NCBI RefSeq assembly: GCF_050003625.1
Contig: NC_134398.1
Location: 111,576,145 to 111,640,144 of the forward strand
Direction: 5' to 3'
From: Haematobia irritans
Lineage: Eukaryota; Arthropoda; Insecta; Diptera; Muscidae
DNA length: 64,000 nucleotides
How positions within the stretch are numbered: the first letter of the stretch is position 1; the number at the start of each line of letters is the position of its first letter. Below, one piece after another: positions 1 through 12,504 of this stretch. A model generated the notes under the pieces. It was given only the letters and a program-made list of their open reading frames with translations. It did not search any database and was not told the origin of the DNA. The position numbers and the translations under genes were made by a program.

Positions 1-267
1 GATCGTTGTCCACTTGATTACACTTTTTGCAGTTAAATTCACCATCAATTTCACTATTTTCATGCATATTTATTTAATATATCAACCAAGTTCTTTTTTT
101 CTTTCTTATTGTTTCGCTACGAGCGTAGTTTTATTCGCGTGGAACACTTCGAATATTTTCACTTTAACAAATGTTACTTTTATTTGTGACAATGTCTTTT
201 TACTTGACTTCGCGCACAATATAAAAATTAAAATATACACGTAAAAATTATTTTAAAGATTGTGTTG
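1..267. other. AT-rich sequence, nothing recognised
   Basis: No reading frame, repeat or RNA signal that I can support. The open frame here is short, hydrophobic and low in complexity, as expected by chance in AT-rich DNA. Confidence 0.4.
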
Positions 268-777
268 AAATAGTTGAAAATAGTTGATGTTCTAACAAAA
301 AGTACTTTTACCCCCATTAACTTTTCTCCTCTCACAGATGAGCTACGCCCATGGGGCTTTCACTGGGGGATGCTCCAAGGGTGCAGCTACCTACGTATAC
401 CCACTTTAGTTCGTTGTCGTGGGGTCTAAATAGGCGAAAATCAGTGTTGAAAATAGTTGATATTCTAATAAAAAGTACTTTTACCCCCATTAACTTTTCT
501 CCTGTCGCAGATGAGCTACGCCCATGGGGCTTTCACTGGGGGATGCTCCAAGGGTGCAGCTACCTACGTATACCCACTTTAGTTCGTTGTCGTGGGGTCT
601 AAATAGGCGAAAATCAGTGTTGAAAATAGTTGATATTCTAACAAAAAGTACTTTTACCCCCATTAACTTTTATCCTCTCACAGATGAGCTACGCCCATGG
701 GACTTTCACTGGGGGATGCTCCAAGGGTGCAGCTACCTACGTATACCCACTTTAGTTCATTGTCGTGGGGTGTAAAT
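268..777. repeat. Tandem repeat, three units of 173 bp
   Basis: Three head-to-tail near-identical units with a 173-bp step; the same ATGGGGCTTTCACTGGGGG segment starts at about 351, 524 and 697 (the last with one change). Each unit begins near GTTGAAAATAGTTGAT and ends in GTCGTGGGGT. The 83-residue frames that recur in each unit are a by-product of the repeat. Units differ at only a few bases, so the amplification is recent or homogenised. The GC content of the central part is well above that of the surroundings. Confidence 0.85.
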
Positions 778-1042
778 AAAAAATTAAAAAAAATTCTGGT
801 GGTTTGTGTCTTGGCTAAAAACAACTTTAACTTCACACCCTTCACTTTGTGGAGTACAATTTAGTTAAATTTTCGCACGAAGTAGTTTGTTCTTCCTATA
901 AATCAATTTATTTTTTATGTGCAATTAATAATCTACATTTTTAACCCTCCGTTATACACATGTTTCGATAGTCACATTCGTAACACATGAGGCCTGGCCA
1001 GACCCACACCCAGAGAAATTTGGTTTTATGATGCATAAAATT
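778..1042. other. AT-rich spacer with a GGCCTGGCCAGACC motif
   Basis: No gene seen. Positions 990-1003 carry a variant of a palindrome, GGTCTGGCCAGACC, that recurs near 13014 and 13869 together with ACATGTG or CATGTGT and ATTCGTAACACATG. This marks a dispersed repeat of unknown type. Confidence 0.35.
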
Positions 1043-1250
1043 AACAAAATCTAACAACAACTAGCGGACTTATAATTTTTTTGGTAAAAGACCGAAAATA
1101 CCAAATCAACATATCAACGCTGTTTTCCACATGGCATAAAATGTACAGTTATATCTTTGTTTCTACTCATTTTGTTTTGGGCGTTGATTTGGTCTTTTCG
1201 GTCTTTTACCAAAAAAATTATCAGTCCGCTATTTGTTGTCAGATTTTGTT
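1043..1250. repeat. Short foldback/hairpin element
   Basis: Two arms of about 68 bp (1043-1110 and 1183-1250) are near-perfect inverted copies; both contain TTTTTTTGGTAAAAGACCG or its complement and the CAAATCAAC core. The loop is about 70 bp. The arrangement is that of a small foldback MITE or of a hairpin RNA source. No coding content. Confidence 0.7.
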
Positions 1251-1898
1251 AAGTAAGGGCTTAATTTCTTTGTAAAGATTCCATGTTAGCATCGTGTTTT
1301 ATATTTTATGTGAATTTTTATATGTTTTTTTCTGCCACATTTTTACTAAAAAACGCCATTTTTAACCTTTTTAAGGCGCCAACATCCAAACTTCTTACCC
1401 GATTTGAAAATTTTCTGAGAATGAGTTGTAATTTTCTTTAATTTGAGTAGTATTAGGATCAAAAAGGTCAAAGAAAACGAAAGATATGCTCAAAATTGTA
1501 GGTGTACCTCTAAAAATTAAAAAAATTGTATCTCTAAAACCAATCGACAGAAAATTTTAAAACTCATTTTCGTGTTTCGTAGGTCAAAATCAATAAGAAA
1601 AAATAGAAACAAATCACAAAACGACTGTTGGCTAGTGTTATAGGACGGGCGTAAAGTAGTTGTTGCAACAAATAAACATTTATATCAACATCGACATGGT
1701 AAATTTGCAAAACGGGGAACAGCATTTACTTGATAATAGTCCGCAATACATTGAATAAAGTTTATCCCATAGAAAAGAGTTGCCTTCAGGTAAGTATCGC
1801 ACCGATTTATAAAAAAGGAATATTACAAATTTTCCATAAAAATTGCAGGCTTCATACTTTTTACGGCAAGCGAGCTTTTTTTTATTGTATTAAGAATA
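1251..1898. other. AT-rich spacer, nothing recognised
   Basis: No supported gene or repeat. Confidence 0.4.
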
Positions 1899-1900
1899 CA

Positions 1901-4572
1901 CACAGAAAAAAAATGTCTCGTAAATTTAAGAAGATTTTTACAAAAATTTATTACAAGAATTTTCCAGAATTTTAGTTCATTTTTCGTATCTTTAACGAAA
2001 ATTAACTACTCGAAAGGAAATTTTACAAATTTTAAGTAGCAATCGTTTAGTTCATAGCCTACAAAATACGATGGAAATTTCCTTAAAAATTTTCTTAACT
2101 GGTAGTTAAAAATTCTTTCGTCATACTATAAAACTACTTATGAAATGTAAAATACTTTCTAAATAATAAGTGTAAGTTACTATAAAGAGTTTTTGTATGA
2201 GAAAATATTTTTTTACGAAAATTGAACTTGAAAGCGGATAGCAATTTCTTACTGGCAATTCCTATAGTTAATAATAGTTGGTACAACATTTCTCAATGAA
2301 ATATTTGTAGTTCACATGTAATTAAATTTATAGACATTTTCGTCAAAAATGGGTAGATATCATTTCATGAAGTTTTTGCTAATTTTAAGTTAAACGTTTC
2401 ATCGTTCTTATACTGATATGCATTTAAGAGTATTGTGTTTAGAGTAAATTGTGGACAGATGCGATGAACTAATGCATAGTACCGGGATCTTTCTCGTCAA
2501 AGTGGAATATGTTTAATGTAAAGATGATGTTACTTGAATTTTGTTTGAGAGTGAGAGCATGCAATGCAATAATGAGAAATGGTAGCGAGTGATGGGGATG
2601 TTGTGTATATCTGAGCGTGGGGTTGTTTTTATTTTTGTTGTTTCAGTGGTTTGTGTGTGTGTTTATTATTCGCGATTGGTTTATTTGTCTGGATGAGGTG
2701 TTGTTTTCAATGAAGGCACATGTGTTTTTGTTGTTGTAGAAATGTTTTGGTTTTGCTTTGTTTTGTTTGGCATGCTTCAGATGTATAGTTGGCGTTGGCG
2801 TGGACTGTTGCACCTTTTTAGCAAGTATGTAACAAGGGAATATAAAGGTATGGAATATTTTGGTTTTTTGAGACATATATTGGTGTTTGTTTATTAAAAC
2901 TTCTAAATGAAAGTTATTAATATTTTAGCGAGGAGGTGTACAATGGCGAAGTGATGATCGGTAGCTTATAAAAAAGTTATTAAGAATGTTCAATATTTAG
3001 TAAAAAATGCTGAAATGGAAAGTATATTGAAATTGTTTTATCTAATTTAATTTTTATTATTCAATGTAAAAAATAAATATTCAATTTCAGAGTAACTCCA
3101 GATGAATTTGGAAAATTGTTTGTTACACCCCAGCGTATAGTTAAACCATAAATAGGTAAGTGTTCTTTTTTCAATGTGGTTTTCTTTTAAAAAATAATAT
3201 TCTTTATGTATATTATTATTTGCTAATTGTTATTATTATTATTATTATTTTTTTAACCAGTTTCATGTTTTTCTTTGTTGTAAAAAAATATTTAATTTAA
3301 GAGAAACCCCAGATGGATTCGGGCAAATTTTTATATTTCTCCTCAGCGTATAATTTAATAGAGAATTGGTAAGTTTTCTTTTAAAAATTGGCTTTCTTTT
3401 CACTAGAATATTTACGTTTTTATGGCCTTTTTATTATCAAAATTACATGTTTTTAATACCTTATTTTAGTATTACTTCAAATATTTTTGGAAACCAATTT
3501 AATATTTTTAATGTAAAAAACAAATATTTAATTTCAGAATAACAGCATTTTTATGAATTGGTAAGCTTTCTTTAACATTCTTTTGGAAACCAATTTAATG
3601 TTTTTTATTTAATGTAAAAAATAAATATCTAATTTCAGAGTAACCCCAAATGAATTTCCATAACTTTTTAACCTCACCGTACAATGTAATAGAGAATTGG
3701 TAAGTTTTATATTAAAACTTTGGCTTTCTTTTAACAAGAATATTTATTGTATTATGTCCTTCACATCGATAACAACACAATATTATGAGTTAATATAACA
3801 TATTACTTAATTCATTATTCCTCTAATTGTTTCAGGTACAAACTTTATGAGGTACGTTTATCTAAGAAAAGTTGAATTCCTTACACCATTTAATAAAATG
3901 CCCCCAAATATGGTAAGTTACAAGCTAATTTAAAGAGCTAAAAAATTATATTTTATTACATGTTAATTTTTAACAATTTTCATTATTACCTCCATTTTTT
4001 TTAGCAAGATATGTGAAAAATATACTTACGATGAATAAAAAACTAAGGAAAAGTTAAAATGTCCAAAAAGCGAGTTAAAATAAACTACTTTCTTGTTCCA
4101 CGTGGTCATAATTTTTATTCACAAAAACATTGTATTAAGAACTTTCATCATAAGTTGTTATAATAAAGTACTTTTGCTTAAAAAAAGTTTAATTTTAATG
4201 TATGAAAAATTTCATAATAGCAAAACGGATTGTTGTTCCTTTAATTATTTGATTTCTCTGTACTGTGGAATAATTGATTTAAAAATTGTTTAGTCGTCGA
4301 CATTTTAAAGAGACTGTTAACCATTTTTATTATCGGGTTTCCCAAAAAATAAGCAAGTAAACCAAACTAATACTGACTTTTTAACTTGGTAGGGGTATAT
4401 AAATCTTATTGTGCTGTAAAAATGAACTAAAATACAATGTTATAGATGAACTAAAATTTAAGAGAATGATAAACTAGACAAGTTGAAAAAAATCTGAAGG
4501 GCTAAATCATGGTCAATATTACTACAGTTTAGTTCATTTTGCAATGGAAAAGGGTTCACTGTTTTTTCAGTG
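1901..4572. mobile_element. CAC...GTG element with ATGAACTAAA subterminal repeats
   Basis: The left end reads CACAGAAAAAAAATG and the complement of the right end reads CACTGAAAAAACAGTG. Both sides are flanked by CA (1899-1900 and 4573-4574), a possible 2-bp target duplication. The decamer ATGAACTAAA or its complement occurs at 1971, 2046, 4422, 4446 and 4528, i.e. only near the two ends. This layout (CAC termini, A-run, short subterminal repeats in both orientations) matches other elements in the window. No transposase frame is visible, so it is probably non-autonomous. The centre holds the splice-flanked modules described separately. The boundaries rest on pattern, not on an empty site. Confidence 0.55.
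3070..3710 (+). repeat. Four reiterated exon-like modules with acceptor and donor sites
   Basis: Four diverged copies of a module: a leader like AATGTAAAAAATAAATATTTAATTTCAG, a short body (AGTAACCCCAGATGAATTT...CAGCGTATAATTTAATAGAGAATTG), then GTAAGTTT. Bodies lie at 3091-3155, 3302-3368, 3538-3560 and 3639-3699. Three of the four leaders end in TTTCAG and one in TTTAAG; all four bodies are followed by GTAAG. The splice-like borders are kept while the bodies drift and lack an open frame. This may be a non-coding transcript with repeated small exons, or simply a tandem repeat that happens to include splice signals. Confidence 0.5.
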
Positions 4573-4574
4573 CA

Positions 4575-5220
4575 GGAAGAGTCTAAGTCGATCTGTATTT
4601 ATATCTAGAGGCTTAAGGAAAAAATTTCTGGCAAGTATATATTGAATTAGGTTCTGTAGTTTGACCACATAATTGCAACCTAATAACCATCTGTCATTGG
4701 TATACAAACATTACCTATAAAAAATTGTAAATTTTAATGTAAATTGATCTCACATATATGTAGATCAAAAGCCTTTGTTGTTAGCACCTTTTGTATTTAT
4801 TTTCGTAGTTTATTATGATTGTAAATCTTGTAATAAATTTATAAAATCTCAATATAATCTGCCCTTTCATTTGATATTGGAATTTGGTTAGGATAATAGT
4901 AAAGAAAATCGAGGGCGGTTGCACCAACAAACAAAACAATTAATATGAAATTGCGACAACCAATGCAAAGTTGATCCAACATACTACCATGTACTTACAA
5001 TTGCCAAATGTTAGTTGTGCTGACAGATATCATTGATAGTTGATGGAACCACATACTTTCGGTTGGCAAATAATTCGGTTGAGGCAACGAATTTGTTTTC
5101 TGGGTGCACTATGTATTTTAATGTATTTGTATGGAAAATATGCTATTTTGTTGATATTATTACATTATTACTGTCGTATGGTGTAAAATACGGTATATTT
5201 TCTATCTAATGGTTCTTTGC
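4575..5220. other. Spacer, nothing recognised
   Basis: No gene seen. A weak inverted similarity (GTTGCACCAACAAACAAA near 4918 and TTTGTTTTCTGGGTGCAC near 5093) may be the remnant of a foldback element. Confidence 0.3.
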
Positions 5221-5222
5221 TA

Positions 5223-7313
5223 CACACAAAAATTTTTTTTTTGATTTCAATCACGAAAATCGCGGATTCAATCATTTTTTTAATTGAAATGTCTTCAATC
5301 ACGAAAATGATAGTATCAATCACCCATTTTGATTGAAAACCAAAACGATTTTTAATTAAAAATTTAGTTGACTTTTGTCACGGAATCAATTAATTGTGTG
5401 ATTGAATCAATTAAAAACGTGATTGATTTTTAACACAAAATTCAATCACAGTTTTACTTGAATCAATTAAAATTTTAATTAATTTCGCGACAAAAATCAA
5501 TCAACTATTTGATTCATTCAATTAAATAAATAATTGAAATTGGCTATAAATTTCGGTCAAAAAATTTATATATTGCGACCCCAAAATCGTATTTAGTTTT
5601 ATTTGAAATAAAAGAAAATATGTGTTTCTTATAAAACATATTTAATATTTTATTATTTTTTGAATTATGCAATAGGCAAATAAATTTGGTTCTTGTCATT
5701 TGTGTTTTGTTCTAACATAACTTACAAATACAATTACTATCAATAACAACTATAGGGTGAAAAAATTAATTATATAAATCATTATCTTCCTTAAATTAAT
5801 AACCATGTTAGCATGTTCCTTCTAATATGTAGATGCGCCTAGATTTCCAATAAATCAGCAGCCTGTAAGCTAAATTAGTTTTTCTGAAAGTAAACAGAAT
5901 AATTCGAATTTAATTTTGTTCAAATAAAAATGTTAATTTTGTTAAACATTACCTTCATAGAATATCAAGTTCAATTCTTAGTTCCAGGTTGCAGATTTAT
6001 AATCTTCTTTTGCAGTTGTAGTCTTTTAGCATAAAAAGGTGTATTAAGGAGCTCGGAAATTTAATTTTAGTAACAATTCCTTTCCAAAATTTCCGCACAT
6101 TAAAATCGTCTATTAAAATTTGAACCAATCAAAGACAAAAATAATGGGAAAGCAATGTAATATTTGGTATTATATTGATGATACTTTGCAAATTCTGGAA
6201 ATAGAAAAAAATATAAATGGAAAATACAAATTTTTATTATTTTCGGATATTTTTCATATTTTTACATCCAAAAGAAAGAACTTTTTTACCATTACATAAT
6301 TCAGCTCATTAGTTTATATACCAGATATACTGCTCTCTACTTGGGTTCAAACTGAAAAAGGCAGGTAAAACAAAAATGCAATTTAATGCCAACGCCACTT
6401 CGCAACTTCAAGGAGAATCTTCCAGCAAACCCATACCGCTCTTGGTTTTAAGAAAACTAGAAGCGAAAAAAATTTATAATTTTAAAAGATCAATTCGGTA
6501 AACAATTTTTGATTGCAAACATATTCTTATATATATGATAAAATGATAGAGTTGATGGGATTGATTGGTCAATTTCACGAAATAAAATTGGTCACTAAAA
6601 GAAATGAATAAAAAATATATATTATTTTAGTCCGCTTCAATGGAAAACGGTATTCACATTTCACAATTTCTTACCTTCAATAAACGTAGATTGTTTTCCA
6701 TTTTTACAATACCACAAACACAGGTAATTTCAAATGCGTTCTCTCATATATTTTTTTCAAACTTTTACCACGTGGCCGTTTGTTGTTGCACACTTTATTT
6801 ATTTCAACCCTTTGCTATGATTTGTTGTTGCGTTCAAAATATTTATGCACACATTTTGAATGCAGCAGACAGAATGTCGCCAATCATGTTTTTCAATTTA
6901 CGCGAAAAACAAAAACTCAACCGTTCGTTACGAGTTACTTCCACAGACTGATCTCTCCATCATACATTGTTGAATACTATACCCATTCTCTTGTTCTCTT
7001 TTTGCTCTTTCCATTGCTCAACATTATTCAGTTTCAATCACAAAGGTGATTGGATCAATCACATGTGTAATTGGAAACGGAACAAATTTCAATCACGTTT
7101 GTAATTGAAAATTATTTCCGAATTGATTAACAAATTGATTGAATCAATTAATATTTTAATTGGAAACGTAACAAATATCAATCATTTTTTTAATTGGTTT
7201 TTATTCGGATTTGATTAAATAATTAATTGAATCAATTAACATATTAATTGAATCCGTTTCCAAATTCAATTAAGTGTTTAATTGAAAAAATTTTGGTGAT
7301 AATTTTTTGTGTG
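5223..7313. mobile_element. 2.1-kb CAC...GTG element with AATTGATT-type subterminal arrays (copy 1)
   Basis: It starts CACACAAAAA and ends TTTTTTGTGTG, flanked on both sides by TA (5221-5222 and 7314-7315). About 300 bp at each end is filled with short AATTGATT/AATCACG-like repeats in both orientations. A second copy lies inverted at 54609-56989, and the two align through their middle (for example the stretch around AACCAAGAGCGGTATGGGTT). No transposase frame is seen; the frames at 6640-7049 are not supported by any family. TA duplication plus CAC ends suggest a non-autonomous Tc1/mariner-like element (inference). Confidence 0.75.
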
Positions 7314-8857
7314 TATGATTTTCTCAAATGGTTTTTGCTTTTGATTTTTCATTTTTGGTTCTTCCCAATAAACACAAACTTTTGAAAATTGCTAAATTTC
7401 AACAATTTTTCAAACATTTTTTCAAAGGATTAGAGTAATATTCAAGTTGAGAAATTGTTGAGAAAATCGCGTTCTCAACAAAAAACAGACATTACCCTCA
7501 ACAGTGAAATTCAACACATTAGCAATAATATTTCAAGTGTTATCCTCAAATTGAAATGCATCGCTACTCAATAATTTGTCAAACAATTTTCGATGCGAGT
7601 CAAATTCAAAATTAACATCGTTGCAAATACATTTCAATCTAAATTTTTATGAATGATATCCCCACTTCAAATTGAAAGTCAAAGCCAAAATTCTATGAAT
7701 TTTGTATAATTTATTCATTTTCATCCAAATAAAATATATAATAATACACTACACTACATAATACACTACAATACCAATTGATAAATAATAATCTTATTAA
7801 ACATATCAACAAATAAGAACAAAAAAAAAAATAAAAACAAACAACAAAACTTTAAATATCTTAAACATTACATTAAACATTTTGGTGTCATAAAACAGCA
7901 TTAAAATTTATTAACCTGCGGGCAATTTGAAATTAGGAACGTACTGGACCGCGTGTTAGAATTGATTTCCAGCAGAAGGAATTCACAAAATATCCATTTT
8001 AAATTGATTATAGCATATGAATTAAACTGACGATGTGATGCACAAATTCATCCAGAAGTTGTTGATTTCAACAATTTGTTGTTTTTAACAATTTTAATTG
8101 GTTGCACTTGTAATGTTTCTGGAAACTTTTTCTTGTCGATAAGCCACTCATTTTTCATTGGTCAGCTTCTTAATGTTTGCAAGAATGTAGCATCCAAAGA
8201 TTTTAGTTTTCTGCAAAGAGATTTAAATTTAGTGACTTCTCTAAAGTGTTGATTTAATTTTTCATATTGACGTACCAATTATTATAAACTATTTGAAGCA
8301 GTTCCAGTTAATTGTCCACCATTTTTTCATCGGTCAGCTTTTTATTGTTTTCAAGAACGTAGAATCCATAATTTTAGTTTTCTGTAAAGAGATATACATT
8401 TAGTGACTTCCTTAAAGTTTTATTTAATTTTTTCTTACCTGTTTTTTTAATTTCTTGCAATTGACCACGAGCTTCGTTGCACAAATAAGTATTGAAAACC
8501 ACTTGGTTTTTTCGTTGCATTTTAGGGTAGTGTTTTGTCAAAGTTTTCTAATATTATCTTCAACACCTTTTCAAAGATTTCGTCAACATTTTGGCAAATT
8601 GGAAGTAATTCGCAAACAATTTGAAGATGTATTGAAGATGAGCATTTTAAGTCAAGTTGAATTTATGTTGAAAATTATATTTACCCTCAAACTGAAAACC
8701 CAATAAACACAAATGTTTGAAAAATGCTAAATTTCAACAATTTTTCAAACATTTTTTCAAAGGATTAGGGTAATATTCAAGTTGAGAAAATCGCGTTCTC
8801 AACAAAAAACAGACATTACCCTCAACAGTGAAATGATAAATAATAATCTTATTAGAT

Positions 8858-9223
8858 AAGGCCGGTATGCACCTCTAGCGAAAAATTTCATTCCCATAAG
8901 AAATGCATTGCTATTTATGCTAACGAAATTTTCGGTAGCGTTCAATTTCGTAAGCTGGTACGCACCTCTAATGAAAATAACAGGGTTGTCGAAAGCATAT
9001 TTTGGCAGCAAACATTTAATTTATTACAATCATTGTGTGCGAAAAAGTTTTAAAAGGTCTGTAAATAATAAACAATTTATTTGAGGAATATTTGGAACAT
9101 ATATTAACAATTTTTAAAAGCGATTAGCTGGTTTACAATTTGTGTACACAGCCCTGTTTTTTTGTTGTAGACTTAAATAAATTTTTGCTACCGAAAATTT
9201 CGTTAGAGGTGCATACCGGCCTA
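8858..9223. mobile_element. MITE with AAGGCCGGTATGCACCTCTA ends
   Basis: Terminal inverted repeats: the left end reads AAGGCCGGTATGCACCTCTA and the right end is its complement, followed by TATATATAAA. The inner parts of the ends (CGAAAATTTCG) also match. A further partly inverted copy of the end lies internally near 8945-8985 (GCTGGTACGCACCTCTAATG). It is inserted in the 1.3-kb tandem array. No coding content. Confidence 0.75.
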
Positions 9224-9465
9224 TATATAAAAAATAAGAACAAAAAAAAAAAAAAAAAAACAACAAAACTTTAAATATCTTAAACATTATTAGTAAACAC
9301 TTTAGCATTGATAATTCGATTTCCTTCCTTTTGGTGTCATAAAACGCCATTAAAATTTAGCAGAAGGAATTCACAAAATATCCATTTTAAACTGATAATA
9401 GCATATGAATTAATCTGACGATATGATGCACATTTTCATCCAGAAGTTTTTGATTTCAATTAACG

Positions 9466-9591
9466 ATCACATAAACATGCAGCAGTATCGATTATGCCTT
9501 CGGACTTAACTTATAATGTGCATAATATATGGGATATGTTCGACACGAGCACTGTCGTCCGGAATAACTGATAGTCTGTAAAGCGCATAAA
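9466..9591 (-). mobile_element. Truncated copy of the AGCGCTTTACAGACTATCAG MITE
   Basis: The segment is the inverted equivalent of 53283-53410: it ends in CTGATAGTCTGTAAAGCGC-like sequence and includes the ATGCAGCAGTATCGATTATG stretch. Only one terminus is present, so it is a half copy inside unit 2 of the array. Confidence 0.65.
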
Positions 9592-12272
9592 GTGTTGATT
9601 TAATTTTTCATATTGACGCACCAATTATTATAAACTATTTGAAGCAGTTCCAGTTAATTGTCCACCATTTTTTCATCGGTCAGCTTTTTAATGTTTTCAA
9701 GAACGTAGAATCCATAATTTTAGTTTTCTGCAAAGAGATATACATTTAGTAACTTCCTTAAAGTTTTATTTCATTTTTTATTTTCACTTACCTATTTTTA
9801 TAAACTATTTGGTCATTTGTCTAAAATTTTCCATTTTTTTAATTTCTTGAAATTGACCACGAGCTTCATTGCACAAATAAGTATTGAAAACCACATGGTT
9901 TTTTCGTTGCATTTTAGGGTAGTGTTTTGTCAAAGTTTTCTAATATTATCTTCAACACCTTTTCAAAGATTTCGTCAACATTTTGGCAAATTGGAAGTAA
10001 TTCGCAAACAATTTGAAGATGTATTGAAGATGAGCTATTTTAAGTCAAGTTGAATTTATGTTGAAAATTGTATTTACCCTCAAACTGAAAACCCAATAAA
10101 CACAAATGTTTGAAAAATGCTAAATTTCAACAATTTTTCAAACATTTTTTCAAAGGATTAGGGTAATATTCAAGTTGAGAAATTGTTGAGAAAATCGCGT
10201 TCTCAACAAAAAACAGACATTACCCTCAACAGTGAAATTCAACACATTAGCAATAATATCTCAAGTGTTACCCTCAAATTGAAATGCATCGCTACTCAAT
10301 AATTTGTCAAACAATTTTCGATTCGAGTCAAATTCAAAATTAACACCGTTGCAAATACTTTTCAACCTGAATTTTTATGAATGATATCCCCACTTCAAAT
10401 TGAACGTCAAAGCCAAAATTCTATGCATTTTGTATAATTTATTCATTTTCATCAAAATAAAATATATAATAATACACTACACTACATAATACACTACAAT
10501 ACCAATTGATATATAATAATCTTATTAAACATATCAACAAATAAGAACAAAAAAAAAGCAAACAACAAAACTTTAAATATCTTAAACATTATTAGTAAAC
10601 ACTTTTGCATTGATAATTTGATTTCCTTCCTTTTGGTTCCTTCCTTTTATTAACATGGGGGCAATTTGAAATTAGGAACGTACTGGACCGCTTGTTAGAA
10701 TTGATTTCCAGCAGAAGGAATTCACAAAATATTCATTTTAAACTGATAATAGCATATGAATTAAACTGACGATGTGATGCACATTTTCATCCAGAAGTTG
10801 TTGATTTCAACAATTTGTTGTTTTTAACAATTTTAATTGGTTGCACTTGTAACGTTTCTGGAAACTTTTTCTTGTCGATAAGCCACTCATTTTTCATTGG
10901 TCAGCTTCTTATTGTTTGCAAGAATGTAGCATCCAAAGATTTTAGTTTTCTGGAAAGAGATTTAAATTTAGTGACTTCTTTAAAGTGTTGATTTAATTTT
11001 TCATATTGACGTACCAATTATTATAAACTATTTGAAGCAGTTCCAGTTAATTGTCCACCATTTTTTCATTGGTCAGCTTTTTAATGTTTCCAAGAACGTA
11101 CAATCCATAATTTTAGTTTTCTGCAAAGAGATATAAATTTAGTGACTTCCTTAAAGTTTTATTTCATTTTTATTTTTATTTTCACTTACCTATTTTTATA
11201 AACTATTTGGTTATTTGCTTAAATTTTCCATTTTTTTATTTCTTGCAATTGACCACGAACTTCGTTGCACAAATAAGTACCCAATAAACACAAACGTTTG
11301 AAAAATGCCAAATTTCAACAATGTTTCAAACATTTTTTCAAAGGATTAGGGTAATATTCAAGTTGAGAAATTGTTGAGAAAATCGCGTTCTCAACAAATA
11401 ACAGACATTACCCTCAACAGTGAAATTCAACACATTAGTATAATATCTCAAGTGTTATCCTCAAATTGAAATGCATCGCTACTAAATAATTTGTCAAACA
11501 ATTTTCGATGCGAGTCAAATTCAAAATTAACATCGTTGCAAATACTTTTCAACCTAAATTTGTATGAATGATATCCCCACTTCAAATTCTATGCATTTTG
11601 TATAATTTATTAATTTTCATCAAAATAAAATATATAATAATACACTACACTACATAATACACTACAATACCAATTGATAAATAATAATCTTATTAAATAT
11701 ATCAACAAATTAGAACAAAAAAAAAAAAAAAAAAACAAACAACAAAACTTTAAATATCTTAAACATTATTAGTAAACACTTTTGCATTGATAATTCGATT
11801 TCCTTCCTTTTGGTGTCATAAAACAGCATTAAAATTTGTTAACATGAAATTAGGAACGTACTGGACCGCGTGTTAGAATTGATTTCCAGCAGAAGGAATT
11901 CACAAAATATCCATTTTAAACTGATAATAGCATATGAATTAAACTGACGATGTGATTTTGTTGTTGTCCAGATTTTGTTGATTTCAACAATTTGTTGTTT
12001 TTAACAATTTTAAGTTGCACTTGTAATGTTTCTGGAAACTTTTTCTTGTCGATAAGCCACTCATTTTTCATTGGTCAGCTTCTTAATGTTTGCAAGAATG
12101 TAGCATCCAAAGATTTTAGTTTTCTGCAAAGAGATTTAAATTTAGTGACTTCAAAGATTTCGTCAACATTTTGGCAAATTGGAAGTAATTCGCAAACAAT
12201 TTGAAGATGTATTGAATATGAGCTGTTTCAAGTCAAGTTGAATTTATGTTGATAATTATAGTTACCCTCAAA

Positions 12273-12504
12273 AGGTGAGTATTAAGTTCGAGTTTAGCCG
12301 CTAATTTTCACTAAAGTGAAAACTAAATGAGTAAAAAACGTCATAAAATTATACATATTTGTCGCAGATTTCATTATAACTTGATGGGGAAAAGCCCAAA
12401 GCTAATTTTCACAAAGTTTGTATTCCTTAAAATGGATTATTAAAGAAAAGTAATCGTTAAAAAATGGCGTTTTTAGCGGCTAAACTCGAACTTAATACCC
12501 ACCT
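12273..12504. mobile_element. MITE, AGGTGGGTATTAAGTTCGAG family
   Basis: The left end reads AGGTGAGTATTAAGTTCGAG and the right end ACTTAATACCCACCT. The inner TTTAGCCGCTAA/TTAGCGGCTAAA is also inverted. It interrupts the array sequence CCCTCAAACTG, which other units show uninterrupted, giving an AAA duplication on both sides. Related copies lie at 20994-21215 and, as fragments, near 27345, 32200-32425 and 52828. Confidence 0.8.

Noticed and set aside
351..775. Repeated 83-residue frame MGLSLGDAPRVQ...
   Set aside because: It follows the 173-bp tandem repeat, has no family resemblance and stops in each unit.
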